Position numbers and translations under genes: made by a program. From Paenibacillus donghaensis (lineage in GTDB: Bacteria > Bacillota > Bacilli > Paenibacillales > Paenibacillaceae), in NCBI RefSeq assembly GCF_002192415.1, contig NZ_CP021780.1, positions 6,882,001 to 6,946,000 of the forward strand: a stretch of 64,000 bases of DNA. The letters run 5' to 3'. The notes below the pieces were generated by a model. The model did not search any database, was not told where the DNA came from, and saw only the letters and a list, made by a program, of their open reading frames with translations. Position 1 is the stretch's first letter, and every line of letters starts with the position of its first letter. Of this stretch, positions 53,901-62,219 are shown piece by piece.

Positions 53901-55607
53901 TTAGGGTATGATCGGCAGCAACAAATAAGAATCAAATTTATCCCCTGTATATAGAGTAATGTCTGCATCCCAAACCCTGTCATCCCCCGTCTGAGTCAGC
54001 AGTGCGCAGCCACTCTGATTCTGGCTTCCAATTTCCAGGAGCAACCGGTTTCCTTTAGCTACAATAATTGCGCTATCCCATATCTCAATATCCAAGCAAT
54101 AGACTTCTCCTGGAACCAGCTTTTGAACCTCATCGAAGGTGTAATAAGGCTTATACTCCGTGGATAATTCATCATCAGTTTTACGTAAGGAAGCGCGCAG
54201 CCAACCCTGGCTAATTGGGAATTTCTCTGTTAGTGCTCCTGAGTTAACGACCTCATTGCCTAGTGAGTCAATATTTCGCAAAGATACGAAAATGTCCATA
54301 TCATCTGTAGTTGACGATGCCCACAAACGGAGTTTGATAGGCCCGAGAATTTCTGTTTCGTTATCAAACGGATCGGTTTCAAACAGAACACGCTTTGAAT
54401 TGTTTTCCTCTCTCGAGAATTCTTTCACCATAAAAGGCTTTGCCCAGTGCTTTGACTCGCACTCCTTATCGCCTTCATAGCAAAGCTGGGCCTTGGCTTG
54501 CGGAGGCTCTTGCGAAAGCAGATTCGAGCTTGCATCAAGGTAAAAGCGGATCCATTGGGTGCGCTTAAGCGGATACTCGTTCTCGTAGCGCCATGTGTAG
54601 TTATTGCCTCCGCGAGGAATGGCAAGCTTCACTTTCGGTTCCCTCATTATGCCAGTATCGAGACCTTTAAGCCAATAATCCAGAAATTTTTTCTGCAGTT
54701 CCCGACCCTGAGCGCTGTAAAATGCGCCAACATGGCTCCCGATATGTACTTCAAGCCACTTGTGCTCTGATACCGCATTCTGAAAACCCAGAAAATTTCC
54801 ACGGGTATGCATTCCGGCGCTAAACCAGTTGCTTGCGGATAATAAAGGCACCTCTACTTTACTCAAATCAGAGAATCGATTCGTCCACGATTGATCACGT
54901 AATGGATTGTTTTTTACCATCTCCGGGAAATCAGCGCGATTGGCTTGCAATTGTTCTTCCGAGAATCTTCCATCTGGATTGTATTGATGCGCCAAAACTC
55001 CGTTCTTCCACCAGAATGAAAGAAAACCGTTCGCCTGGATTCCGCCCGGATAACAGAATTCTGCATAATAATCTACTGTACCTTCCCAAGGTATGATACA
55101 AGCTAAATGAGGAGGTTGTTCGGATGCCACGGCCCATTGACTCATAGCCAAATAGGAGATGCCCAGCAGCCCTATCTTTCCATTGCTCCATGGTTGCGTT
55201 CCAGCCCATTCGATTGCATCATAATAATCTTTCTTCAAAGCATTTGATAATATATCCAGCTTTCCTGGAGAATTACCGATACCACGTTCATCTACTCGCA
55301 AGACAGTATAGCCTTGTGGCACCCAAAATTCAGGATTTGGTGTTTCCCAACTAATTAAGGGCCCTTTATCCTGCGAGTGTGTATATTCTATTGCGATCGT
55401 TGGATTAGCAGGAGCAAATTGCGAGAAATGCAGATCCTTTCCATACGGACACATCGTCAAGATTACTGGAAAACTCCCATCTACATTAGGCTGATAAAGA
55501 TTTGCGGCGAGATAATTCCCGTCTCTCATAGGAATCTGTACTTCTTTCCAAGTAAGTTCATAAAAGTGATTACTTCTTTCGTTAATGTCGATAGGTAATG
55601 GATTCAT
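53901..55607 (-). CDS. CocE/NonD-family (X-Pro dipeptidyl-peptidase-like) hydrolase
   Basis: 568 residues. The N-terminal alpha/beta-hydrolase domain has the nucleophile motif GLLGISYLAMSQW (Ser151) after WSNGKIG, and VPQGYTVLRVDERGIGNSPG. The C-terminal domain (about 330-568) is the galactose-binding-like jelly roll of the family. The expected WYD motif for the acid residue is replaced by NWFSAGMHTRG, a variant seen in a CocE subgroup, so the acid must be supplied elsewhere. It would hydrolyse esters or acyl-amide bonds in the cytoplasm. ATG 55607 overlaps by 4 bp the stop of a broken alpha/beta-hydrolase gene upstream, and both lie under the operator-bearing promoter at 55887-55939. Confidence 0.88.
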   Translation of the reverse strand: MNPLPIDINERSNHFYELTWKEVQIPMRDGNYLAANLYQPNVDGSFPVILTMCPYGKDLHFSQFAPANPTIAIEYTHSQDKGPLISWETPNPEFWVPQGYTVLRVDERGIGNSPGKLDILSNALKKDYYDAIEWAGTQPWSNGKIGLLGISYLAMSQWAVASEQPPHLACIIPWEGTVDYYAEFCYPGGIQANGFLSFWWKNGVLAHQYNPDGRFSEEQLQANRADFPEMVKNNPLRDQSWTNRFSDLSKVEVPLLSASNWFSAGMHTRGNFLGFQNAVSEHKWLEVHIGSHVGAFYSAQGRELQKKFLDYWLKGLDTGIMREPKVKLAIPRGGNNYTWRYENEYPLKRTQWIRFYLDASSNLLSQEPPQAKAQLCYEGDKECESKHWAKPFMVKEFSREENNSKRVLFETDPFDNETEILGPIKLRLWASSTTDDMDIFVSLRNIDSLGNEVVNSGALTEKFPISQGWLRASLRKTDDELSTEYKPYYTFDEVQKLVPGEVYCLDIEIWDSAIIVAKGNRLLLEIGSQNQSGCALLTQTGDDRVWDADITLYTGDKFDSYLLLPIIP

Positions 55608-55853
55608 AGCTTGCCTCTATTTGATAGTTTTTCTTCAAACCAGTCAATCCATAAGCAGCGTGCTTCTGTATCCTGTTCAATCGCATTGTGAACTTTCCCT
55701 GGATATACTACTAGGCTCTTATCCTTGCTGGAAACCTCGTCATAGAACTGTTTAATTCCATTAACATCATATGATAATCGACATAATTAACACCATGCCC
55801 GATCATCCCTATCAAAGGCTGTTCAATAGATCTCTTTCTGATTTCTTGCAAGT
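55604..55853 (-). pseudogene. Truncated alpha/beta-hydrolase gene, first gene of the CocE operon
   Basis: After a good ribosome site (GGAGGGAG), TTG 55853 starts LQEIRKRSIEQPLIGMIGHG. About 20 codons later a one-base shift leads to VNGIKQFYDEVSSKDKSLVV, YPGKVHNAIEQDTEARCLWI and DWFEEKLSNRGKL, which is the C-terminal end (with the catalytic His in K-V-H-N) of a lysophospholipase/monoglyceride-lipase-like hydrolase. The nucleophile region is missing. The stop overlaps the CocE start, showing the two were once coupled. Confidence 0.7.
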
Positions 55854-55886
55854 GGATTCACTCCCTCCAATAATTATTCAGAAAAG

Positions 55887-55939
55887 TTTTAGTACACATG
55901 TACTAAAAGTAGTATATTCCTGCAAATGCAGTAATTCAA
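55887..55939 (-). promoter_or_regulatory. Promoter of the hydrolase operon with palindromic TetR operator
   Basis: On the minus strand TTGAAT (55939-55934), a 17-bp spacer and TATACT (55916-55911) form a strong sigma-A promoter. Around +1 a palindrome of 9-bp arms, TTTTAGTAC-ACAT-GTACTAAAA (55887-55908), would block RNA polymerase when bound. The divergent TetR gene 200 bp away is the natural candidate repressor. Confidence 0.75.
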
Positions 55940-56105
55940 CTCTGGTCTTTATTGAATGGCATTCTTGGCTGAGGATTTTCGCAAATTATCTCTCGAATTC
56001 TTCCGTATTCTTAATCAAACTACTTATTTCAGCTTGAAGAAACAATTTATGATATAATGCTTTTGATTTCAAGTGCATAGCACAAACGCTATAAAGGAGA
56101 TAGAC

Positions 56106-56783
56106 ATGGATATTAATTTAAGAGATAAGATCCTTGAGACTTCAATTGAATTATTTAATAAAAAAGGATATGCCTATGTAACATTGAGGGATATTTCCGA
56201 TGCGTTAAATATAAGTCCTGGTAATTTGACATACTATTTCAAAAAAAAATATGATCTTATGATCGGTGTTATGGCAATGCAGTATGAAGAATACCAAAAT
56301 TTAAATTTCTCAGCGGAGGTTTCTATCGAAGGGCTGAATCAGCAGTTTTTAATTCTTAATGCATTCCGTGAAAAATATTTCTTTTATTTCTCCAGTTTTA
56401 CAGAATTGCCTAAGTTGTATTCGGAGATAGCTGAAATGCAAATTAAGGTTGTTAATGATTTCTATACGCTTTTTACCAACATATTTAAGGGGTTTGTTAA
56501 TAAAGGAATTATGAAAGAAGAATTATATACCGGGCAATATGAAGATTTGTCTATTTCTGTACTATCGATAAATATGTATGGCACACAGGAAATAATTCTT
56601 CTCCAAAAATTTCTTCCAAAGCAAAAAAATATCTTGTCTATCCTATGGAGCCTTATACTGCCTCATCTAACCAAAGAAGGAATGGCCATGTATTGTCGGA
56701 TAACGCAGGTTGATAAAACTCTTCCCCCCAAGCTATGCTACAAACCAGATCAATCGGGTGGAGGCTTCGAAGGCTCAACATGA
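56106..56783 (+). CDS. TetR-family regulator, probable repressor of the CocE operon
   Basis: ATG 56106 has AAGGAG 8 nt upstream. The first about 195 residues form a TetR protein: KILETSIELFNKKGYAYVTL, RDISDALNISPGNLTYYFKK, then a helical sensor domain. The last about 30 residues (from CRITQVDK, including PPKLCYKPDQSGGGFEGST) look unlike a TetR C-terminus and may come from fusion to neighbouring debris after loss of the original stop. The gene is divergent from the hydrolase operon and very AT-rich. Confidence 0.85.
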   Translation: MDINLRDKILETSIELFNKKGYAYVTLRDISDALNISPGNLTYYFKKKYDLMIGVMAMQYEEYQNLNFSAEVSIEGLNQQFLILNAFREKYFFYFSSFTELPKLYSEIAEMQIKVVNDFYTLFTNIFKGFVNKGIMKEELYTGQYEDLSISVLSINMYGTQEIILLQKFLPKQKNILSILWSLILPHLTKEGMAMYCRITQVDKTLPPKLCYKPDQSGGGFEGST

Positions 56784-56861
56784 GGCCGCCAAGTCACGTA
56801 CGATCTGACTAAACACACGGCAAGGCCGAAGTCAGTTCATTTATGTATACTATCTACAAAT

Positions 56862-56987
56862 ACTTTGCTCTTCTTTACAGTTATGATTATGTTCGCCGTA
56901 CTGGCAGCCTTGGGAATAATCGCTGCTATTTTTATAACAAACCGCTTTCTTACCCGCTTTGTATTCAAGCGGTCAAGTCAAATTTAG
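56862..56987 (+). pseudogene. Fragment of a sensor histidine kinase (second TM and HAMP start)
   Basis: Without a start codon, the frame reads TLLFFTVMIMFAVLAALGII, AAIFITNRFLTRFVFKRSSQ and then stop. A hydrophobic helix followed by I-T-N-R-F-L-T-R-F-V-F-K is the membrane exit and HAMP start of OmpR-paired kinases. It is directly followed by a piece of a response regulator, in the reverse of the usual gene order. Confidence 0.6.
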
Positions 56988-57037
56988 CACAATATACGCG
57001 CCTCAAAGGCGGAAACGGAACGATAGTCTAGAGCAGC

Positions 57038-57334
57038 AGCATCGAGATCGGTCCCTTCGTAATCAATACTCGATCGCACAGAGCCTACCTTCATGGCCGG
57101 GAGCTGGATCTGAAAAAAAAGGAATTCGATCTGTTGCATTTTCTGGTTGTTAACGCGGATATCGTATTCAGCAAAGATTCCTTATACGAGCGGATTTGGG
57201 GCTTTGACGCCATAGGAGATAATGCCACTGTAGCTGTTCATATCAACAGACTCCGCGACAAGATTGAGCAGGACCCCGGCGATCCGAAGTTCATTCAAAC
57301 CGTATGGGGTGCAGGATACCGGTTTCAACCGTGA
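57038..57334 (+). pseudogene. Winged-helix remnant of an OmpR-family response regulator
   Basis: The frame encodes SIEIGPFVINTRSHRAYLHG, RELDLKKKEFDLLHFLVVNA, YERIWGFDAIGDNATVAVHI and GAGYRFQP before TGA 57332-57334, i.e. a complete C-terminal DNA-binding domain without receiver domain or start. The quality of the domain suggests recent truncation. An isolated winged helix might still bind DNA if translated from GTG or TTG codons inside, but no ribosome site is evident. Confidence 0.75.
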
Positions 57335-57370
57335 AGCCGCTTTTAAGGGTGCTTGGCTTCAGCGAATAGG

Positions 57371-57447
57371 CTACGACGAATAGACCGCATTCCTTGCTAT
57401 GAGGGCGGTCTATTTGCTTGTATTGGGCAGCAGCGCTGCGATACTGG
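57371..57447 (-). pseudogene. Decayed holin-like toxin end and shared hairpin (second copy)
   Basis: From CTACGACGAATAGACCGC to about 57447 the sequence repeats that at 53361-53435. The minus strand gives SIAALLPNTSK-stop, parallel to LIVALLSNKRK-stop of the toxin at 53398-53478, and the same AATAGACCGC/GCGGTCTATT stem (57379-57388, 57405-57414). The toxin's start and N-terminal half are absent. Confidence 0.6.
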
Positions 57448-57481
57448 GTTAGGACATCTTGAGCGTTGAATCATATGGGCT

Positions 57482-58303
57482 CTAGTCCACACATGGCTCA
57501 ACTAGAATATACCGAAGCGATTTTGCCAGAATAGTATTTGTAGTTTCCACGGAGAAGGTAGCGCCGGGTTTCGTTTGAGCTTGGTTGTAGAGGTCAAAAT
57601 GACTAAAGTTTGAATCCTGAACATAAAAACGCAAATAATGATTATCACCAAATGTCGATTTCCCTGTGTTTTGTGAAGTTAGCTGCATCTTAATAAGAGG
57701 GACTCCATCCTTATTTGCTATGGTTTGAATGATGGATTGGATGGGTCTAACAGAAGGATCGGAATGCTGACCCAGAACATGCTCCTCATCGCTTACGATT
57801 CCAGAAGGAAGATAAGCGGGATCTTCGGATATACGAGTTATTCTTTGGTTTGAATCCCACTGTGTATCCAGATGAAGGGCTTTGGCAACTACACTGAGCG
57901 GAATGTACATACTTCCTTGAATCAAGACAGGAATGGTATCCATTTCCGAGGCTACACCATTAAGTTCAATATCTTTTACTCCAATGGTCATTTTTAGGCT
58001 GTATCTGTTCTCTTTTTGATTGAACAGGTTCTTTCTAGAGATCACCGCGCTTTTGTTCACGGCATCATAGGTCACTTCCGCAGCCAATAAATCAGATAGA
58101 CTCCGCAGCGGAACCATCAGACGATTGTTCTGATCGAGGTATGGAGATCGCGGTGCGGTGTAGGTCACGTAATACTGGTTGATTTGTAAAAGGACGGGTG
58201 AGTTTACCGTTGCGGTTTTGGCCGCCGCCATATCTGCCACAGGTACAGATAAACAAAGGGTGAGCGTCAGACCAAGGATCATCAGCATTCGTTTCATAAT
58301 CAA
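57482..58303 (-). CDS. Secreted protein with copper amine oxidase N-terminal domain
   Basis: 273 residues. TTG 58303 (AAAGGTGG 6 nt upstream) or ATG 58297 is the start. A Sec signal (MKRMLMILGLTLTLCLSVPV, cleavage near AAAK) precedes a copper amine oxidase N domain: YLDQNNRLMVPLRSLSDLLA, AVNKSAVISR, QGSMYIPLSVVAKALHLDTQ and WDSN. The C-terminal 130 residues are beta-rich and unrecognised, ending VEPCVD. Related in domain content to 420-1331 but not a close copy. It is a monocistronic gene with an inverted repeat 30 bp upstream. Confidence 0.8.
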   Translation of the reverse strand: MIMKRMLMILGLTLTLCLSVPVADMAAAKTATVNSPVLLQINQYYVTYTAPRSPYLDQNNRLMVPLRSLSDLLAAEVTYDAVNKSAVISRKNLFNQKENRYSLKMTIGVKDIELNGVASEMDTIPVLIQGSMYIPLSVVAKALHLDTQWDSNQRITRISEDPAYLPSGIVSDEEHVLGQHSDPSVRPIQSIIQTIANKDGVPLIKMQLTSQNTGKSTFGDNHYLRFYVQDSNFSHFDLYNQAQTKPGATFSVETTNTILAKSLRYILVEPCVD

Positions 58304-58333
58304 AGAAAGCCACCTTTCGGTAATATAGTGAAC

Positions 58334-58393
58334 GAAGACACCTTAGTGATAACACTGCAAATTACTCAACGGCTCATTATATAAGGTGTCTTC
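58334..58393. repeat. 12-bp inverted repeat between two minus-strand genes
   Basis: GAAGACACCTTA (58334-58345) is exactly complemented by TAAGGTGTCTTC (58382-58393), 36 bp apart. It lies between the frameshifted gene at 58434 and the start of the amine-oxidase-domain gene at 58303. It could be an operator pair, a long hairpin ending the upstream gene, or remnant element ends. Confidence 0.5.
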
Positions 58394-58433
58394 AATCCGC
58401 GTACCCTGACCTTTAGTATACACATACGTTGGA

Positions 58434-58983
58434 TTATTTTGAAACGGTTATTGTTGTATTATTGCCGCTAATTGATACATTAGCAAAATCGGTTGAGTTG
58501 AGAACAGGTGTTGAGGCGGCACTATCAATGAGAATGTTTGCGAATGAGCCTGTGACTGTCCCACCTGCATCCCCTTGCGGCACTTTATTGACTACTGTAT
58601 CGGCAATTGCAACTAAATATTATATGGACTTATACGATCTCCTGGAGTTGTATGTCCGTCCGCTTCACTTCCCCAGTAGTAGTTAATAATTGGTTGCCAT
58701 TTGTTAACTCCATAGGCATTGGAGTACACCAATCCCATATCGGCTTCGATAGCTCTGGCACTCGTACCTGCCTTGTTTTTCCCTGTGCCAGAGAAACCGC
58801 TATAAATATAAGTCCGTGATGTAGGGCCGTTTGTTGAAGTTGGAGTATGAATAACAAATGTGCCAATACTTCCATTCTTTTGAACAGTGGCTCGTCCGTC
58901 AATACCACCGGGGATAGCATCGGCGGCAGCAGTCAAAAGATTACCCGAATTAGATACGAGCTGAGGTTGTTCTACACTATCTA
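58434..58983 (-). pseudogene. Frameshifted secreted protein, possibly YrpD-like
   Basis: Minus-strand coding sense runs VDSVEQPQLVSNSGNLLTAA, ADAIPGGIDGRATVQKNGSI, IYSGFSGTGKNKAGTSARAI, EADMGLVYSNAYGVNKWQPI and then stops after SPYNI. Near 58620 the -1/+1 frame continues YLVAIADTVVNKVPQGDAGG and FANILIDSAASTPVLNSTDF to TAA 58434. The N-terminal signal peptide is also missing or out of frame. The sequence recalls the exported YrpD family of Bacillus, a tentative match from memory. It is a broken gene. Confidence 0.6.
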
Positions 58984-59189
58984 CAGGGTAGGTTACTGGT
59001 TACTACAAACTCTTTACTACTTACAGAAGACTTCTCATAAAAATATCCTGTGTCTCCTTCCACATATGTATAGTTAAACGTCTCAGGTAAAGAAATTAAG
59101 CTTCGTCGCTATATTTGATGGGTGAGGTCTAAACCATAGAGAAGTAGAGCAGACTGTTCCTAAGAAGACTAATAGGGGCGGGAAGAAAA

Positions 59190-59309
59190 ATGAAGATATC
59201 CAATAGCCGAGAAGATCATGTGATTGCGGAGTTATTTAAAGTGGCGTTGCAGGTGGAAAAACCATGGGAACTGAGAGAAATTAAGTTCGACGAACAGGAA
59301 CAAGCCTGA
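59190..59309 (+). pseudogene. N-terminal stub of an ISL3-like transposase
   Basis: ATG 59190 encodes 39 residues, VIAELFKVALQVEKPWELRE and IKFDEQEQA before TGA. The L-F-x-V-A-L-Q-x-E-x-P-W-x-L-R-E-I-x-F motif is the N-terminus of ISL3/IS1165-family transposases. The remaining about 400 residues are absent. Confidence 0.65.
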
Positions 59310-59468
59310 AATTAATGAAAATAAAGAAAATCTCCATATATTATGATGCAAATTTTTTATTTCTGAACCGCTTGGTCCCCAGAGGAACAAAAGAACCCCT
59401 CCAGATCATTATCAATCAGTTCTATCTCCCTCCCTCTTTCGAGAGGTAGCCGACCAACCCTTTCCAGC

Positions 59469-60290
59469 CTATTCTATTGATTCCCCGCCCAAACATCCCC
59501 TCAAAATCTCCTGAACCTCCCGCACCTGCTCCCCCGTCGCCCCCTCGCGCAGCGATTCGAAGAGCGCCAGACTTCTTTTAAAATGACCATCGTTTCCCGA
59601 CTGGTGAGCCAGACTCAACGCTTGCAGCACCTGTTTCAGCGCCTCCCCTCGTCTCTCCGTCCGCTTATGATATAGCGCTATATGGTAACTATAGTGGTAG
59701 TAATGCGCGAGATTCCCTTCATCCTCATACGTCCCGAATTCCGCTGTTTGCTCTGCGAAGGTAGCAATCAGATCATCTACATTCAGCCCATGCCGCAGCG
59801 CCGTCCGTACAATCGTATCCAGCCCCGGCAGTACTTCTTCGGGATTCTCCCGCAGAAACTCCGCATAGGCATCCAGCCCCTCCACTCGGCCCGAGATCAG
59901 ATCCAGCGCATGCCCATTCGCTTGTGCCACAAATCTAAACTCCTCCACAACCTCCAGCCCTTCCTCACCCAGACCCTCCAACCAACCCAGCTCGGCATAC
60001 TTATCGATGCACACCCTGGACTCCACATACTGTCCCTGCTCCTGGTGAGCAATCCCACGCATCAGATGACTGGAACCGTAATAGTAAACCAGTGGATGCT
60101 CCAGCTCTAAGGGCAGCAGCAGCAATTCCTTTGCCTTCCTATACTGCTGTTCCTGATAAATACACTGAACACAATCGTACAAAATATCCGCCGTCTTAAT
60201 CATCTTGTCCCAATTCTCCAGGCGAAAAGCCATCTCCAACATCTCCACAATAACATCTGGTTTGAGTGATTTTAGAATGGATGGGCGCAT
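59469..60290 (-). CDS. TPR-like helical repeat protein
   Basis: ATG 60290 (MRPSILKSLKPDVIVEMLEM) is chosen for the AAAGGAGG 8 nt upstream; the frame is open 37 codons further. The 273-residue protein is entirely helical with tetratricopeptide-like pairs: ADILYDCVQCIYQEQQYRKA, SSHLMRGIAHQEQGQYVESR and ALKQVLQALSLAHQSGNDGH. It resembles the C-terminal sensor part of XRE-TPR (Rap/PlcR-like) regulators but lacks a DNA-binding domain; a separate XRE gene lies divergently 165 bp away. The two may be split halves of one regulatory unit. A collapsed copy of this gene is at 53475-53636. Confidence 0.75.
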   Translation of the reverse strand: MRPSILKSLKPDVIVEMLEMAFRLENWDKMIKTADILYDCVQCIYQEQQYRKAKELLLLPLELEHPLVYYYGSSHLMRGIAHQEQGQYVESRVCIDKYAELGWLEGLGEEGLEVVEEFRFVAQANGHALDLISGRVEGLDAYAEFLRENPEEVLPGLDTIVRTALRHGLNVDDLIATFAEQTAEFGTYEDEGNLAHYYHYSYHIALYHKRTERRGEALKQVLQALSLAHQSGNDGHFKRSLALFESLREGATGEQVREVQEILRGCLGGESIE

Positions 60291-60455
60291 GGGTGGAGCC
60301 TCCTTTATATGTATTTGTAAATAATTGTATAGATATTTATTAAGTTGGTCAATATAAATAGTACTTTTAAGTACAATTATTATAATTTTTGTTTTGGTCA
60401 TAATAGTCTGTAATGCAAGCCCTACCTCTTCTAACCTTAAATAGAGGTGATATTC

Positions 60456-60815
60456 ATGAATTTACCAGAAAGTGTAGGGAATCGGATACGCGAGCTTAGA
60501 AAAGCAAAAGGATGGACCCAAGAACAACTAGCGGAAGCTGCATCGCTTCATTACAGTTATGTGGGTGGTGTTGAGCGCGGGGATCGCAATATTTCTTTGG
60601 AGACACTGGAGAAAATCATTGCGGCATTTCAGGTTCCAGCTGTTGAGATTTTTCGTTTTGAAGAAGATACTAATCGTCGTAAGGCGATGGATGAACATAT
60701 GGTGTTGATTAGTGGTAGGAGTACAGAGGAAATAGCAGTACTCACTAGGGTTAATAATGAAGTAATTGCTGCTATGGAGATTAAAAACAAGGATAAAACA
60801 AAATGTACAGATTAA
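60456..60815 (+). CDS. XRE-family transcriptional regulator
   Basis: ATG 60456 with AGAGGTG 6 nt upstream. The 119-residue product has an N-terminal Cro/CI helix-turn-helix (VGNRIRELRKAKGWTQEQLA, EAASLHYSYVGGVERGDRNI, then SLETLEKIIAAF), followed by a 55-residue tail without known domain. It is of the SinR-like type common in Firmicutes. It is divergent from the TPR gene with a 165-bp AT-rich spacer that probably holds both promoters, suggesting mutual regulation. Confidence 0.88.
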   Translation: MNLPESVGNRIRELRKAKGWTQEQLAEAASLHYSYVGGVERGDRNISLETLEKIIAAFQVPAVEIFRFEEDTNRRKAMDEHMVLISGRSTEEIAVLTRVNNEVIAAMEIKNKDKTKCTD

Positions 60816-61201
60816 TCAAACACTAGGCGCCTGACTAAATTCTTATAGCTTCACCAAGACAAAAAAAGCATTGTCAGAAAGCCCAACACCAGCTTGATGG
60901 TGCTCATCCCCAGGGTATTGCGGATCGAGCGCCATTTGGAATGCCAAACTTACTACTACTACACCATCCCGTTCAATAACCTGTGTTTAGACCCGCCAAA
61001 ATCTGTAAAAGTTCAGCGAATGGAATAACCCGAATCGGCTTGATTCTCTCATAGCACGTTTACCGCGACTTTTCAGCAAGCGCGGCCCATTCTAAACCCA
61101 CGCCAATCAACCTGCTTTTGCAAGCTTCTGCAGTTTTCTCTTCAAAAAGCTTACCTTTATTTATGATACGGTTCTCCGTGTTGTCTGTAACGGCAAGTTT
61201 T
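60816..61201. other. Gene-free stretch with part of a dispersed repeat
   Basis: The region after the XRE gene has no supportable gene. A minus-strand frame (61060-61245) encodes EEKTAEACKSRLIGVGLEWA and may be degraded coding DNA, but without a recognisable family or a ribosome site. The right end (61146-61201) belongs to a repeat also found at 62074-62155. Confidence 0.4.
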
Positions 61202-61233
61202 AGGGCCATCCTTTGTCGGATGGCCCTTTCTTT
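61146..61233. repeat. Dispersed repeat, copy A, ending in a terminator hairpin
   Basis: About 70 percent similar by eye to 62074-62155: both carry TTATGATACGGTTC, a variable middle with a TCT/TAC-rich segment, and an AGGGC-starting hairpin. Here the hairpin is AGGGCCATCC-TTTGTC-GGATGGCCCT (61202-61227) followed by TTCTTT, a good plus-strand terminator that converges on the kinase gene at 61264. Confidence 0.5.
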
Positions 61234-61263
61234 AAAAATTATCAACCTATGGATTTTACTATA

Positions 61264-61905
61264 TCACAATCCAAAATGTTCACGAACTAATCTAAATTGT
61301 TCTTCAACACGCAAACTAGGTGTTCTTTCAATCGTCTCGATACCATTTTCAACACAGGCATTTCTTATTTCACGAGAAAACTTAGCCATATTCTTGTTGC
61401 CGTGTTTGATTGTTTCCGCTGGATTTAATGTAAGGTTAATGACATCCAAAATCATCTTATGGTCTTCCCTAAAGAAATATAGCCTTTCAATTTCTTCATC
61501 AGACGTATAGAGACATATCATTCTTTCTTTAGGAATAAAGGGTAATATTTGTTCGGGCATTATTCCTAAATCTATAATGATTGGTGTATCAGTAGGCATT
61601 TTCAACAAATCAATAACAAAAAATTCCATCATCTCTTCGACAATTTGAAAAAGCCATTGACAATGTTCATCTATGGGTTTATTAAACCACTCATTCCAGT
61701 CTAAATCGGGATGAGGATATTGAAGGGCAGGGTATTCAACAGGGCTAGTGAATGGTCTATATTTTAGGACATCATCTTCTAGTGTTTGAAATCCTAACTC
61801 CTCAACAAATTTCTTTGTCATTGTGGTCTTGCCCGCGCAACAACCACCATTTAACCAATAAACATGCTTTAATTGTTCTTTCAGATAAGTATCATTTATT
61901 TTCAT
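61264..61905 (-). CDS. P-loop nucleoside/nucleotide kinase-like ATPase
   Basis: ATG 61905 (MKINDTYLKEQLKHVYWLNG) is preferred because GGAGGG lies 5-6 nt upstream; the frame extends 5 codons further. The 213-residue product has Walker A GGCCAGKTT near residue 20, EDDVLKYRPF, a hydrophobic TPIIIDLGI strand resembling Walker B, and a lid-like basic segment (FREDHKMI). It belongs to the broad AAA_17/AAA_33 small-kinase group; the substrate is unknown. AT-rich and isolated, probably an accessory gene. Confidence 0.75.
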   Translation of the reverse strand: MKINDTYLKEQLKHVYWLNGGCCAGKTTMTKKFVEELGFQTLEDDVLKYRPFTSPVEYPALQYPHPDLDWNEWFNKPIDEHCQWLFQIVEEMMEFFVIDLLKMPTDTPIIIDLGIMPEQILPFIPKERMICLYTSDEEIERLYFFREDHKMILDVINLTLNPAETIKHGNKNMAKFSREIRNACVENGIETIERTPSLRVEEQFRLVREHFGL

Positions 61906-62073
61906 ATTTACCCTCCTCAAATTTTAATATTGAGGAAGTTGGCGGATTCTTATCGGCTTTCTATAACAGTGAAAGTACATATTAAATCCTCCTTTCAGGA
62001 GCATAGTAATAATATTCCACGAACTGCAGGTAAATCCTTTTATACTTCATAATTTGCACCGCAAGGAATTCTC

Positions 62074-62155
62074 CAAAAAAACTTGCCCTTACTTATGATA
62101 CGGTTCAGCGTATCATCTACACTGCGAAATTAAAGGGCACCCATCAGGTGCCCTT
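62074..62155. repeat. Dispersed repeat, copy B, with terminator for the VOC gene
   Basis: Second copy of the element at 61146-61233. The hairpin is AAGGGCACC-CATCA-GGTGCCCTT (62133-62155); on the minus strand it is followed by TAATTT, so it can terminate the VOC gene ending at 62220. Confidence 0.5.
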
Positions 62156-62219
62156 CATAGTTTGAACAGAGCGGTGAACCGCTGCTTTTTAACTCTCACA
62201 ATTCATTGGAGTTTGATCC

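Noticed and set aside
58429..58686. Plus-strand 85-codon frame
   Set aside because: It lies opposite the frameshifted secreted-protein gene, whose minus-strand sense is clearly protein-like.
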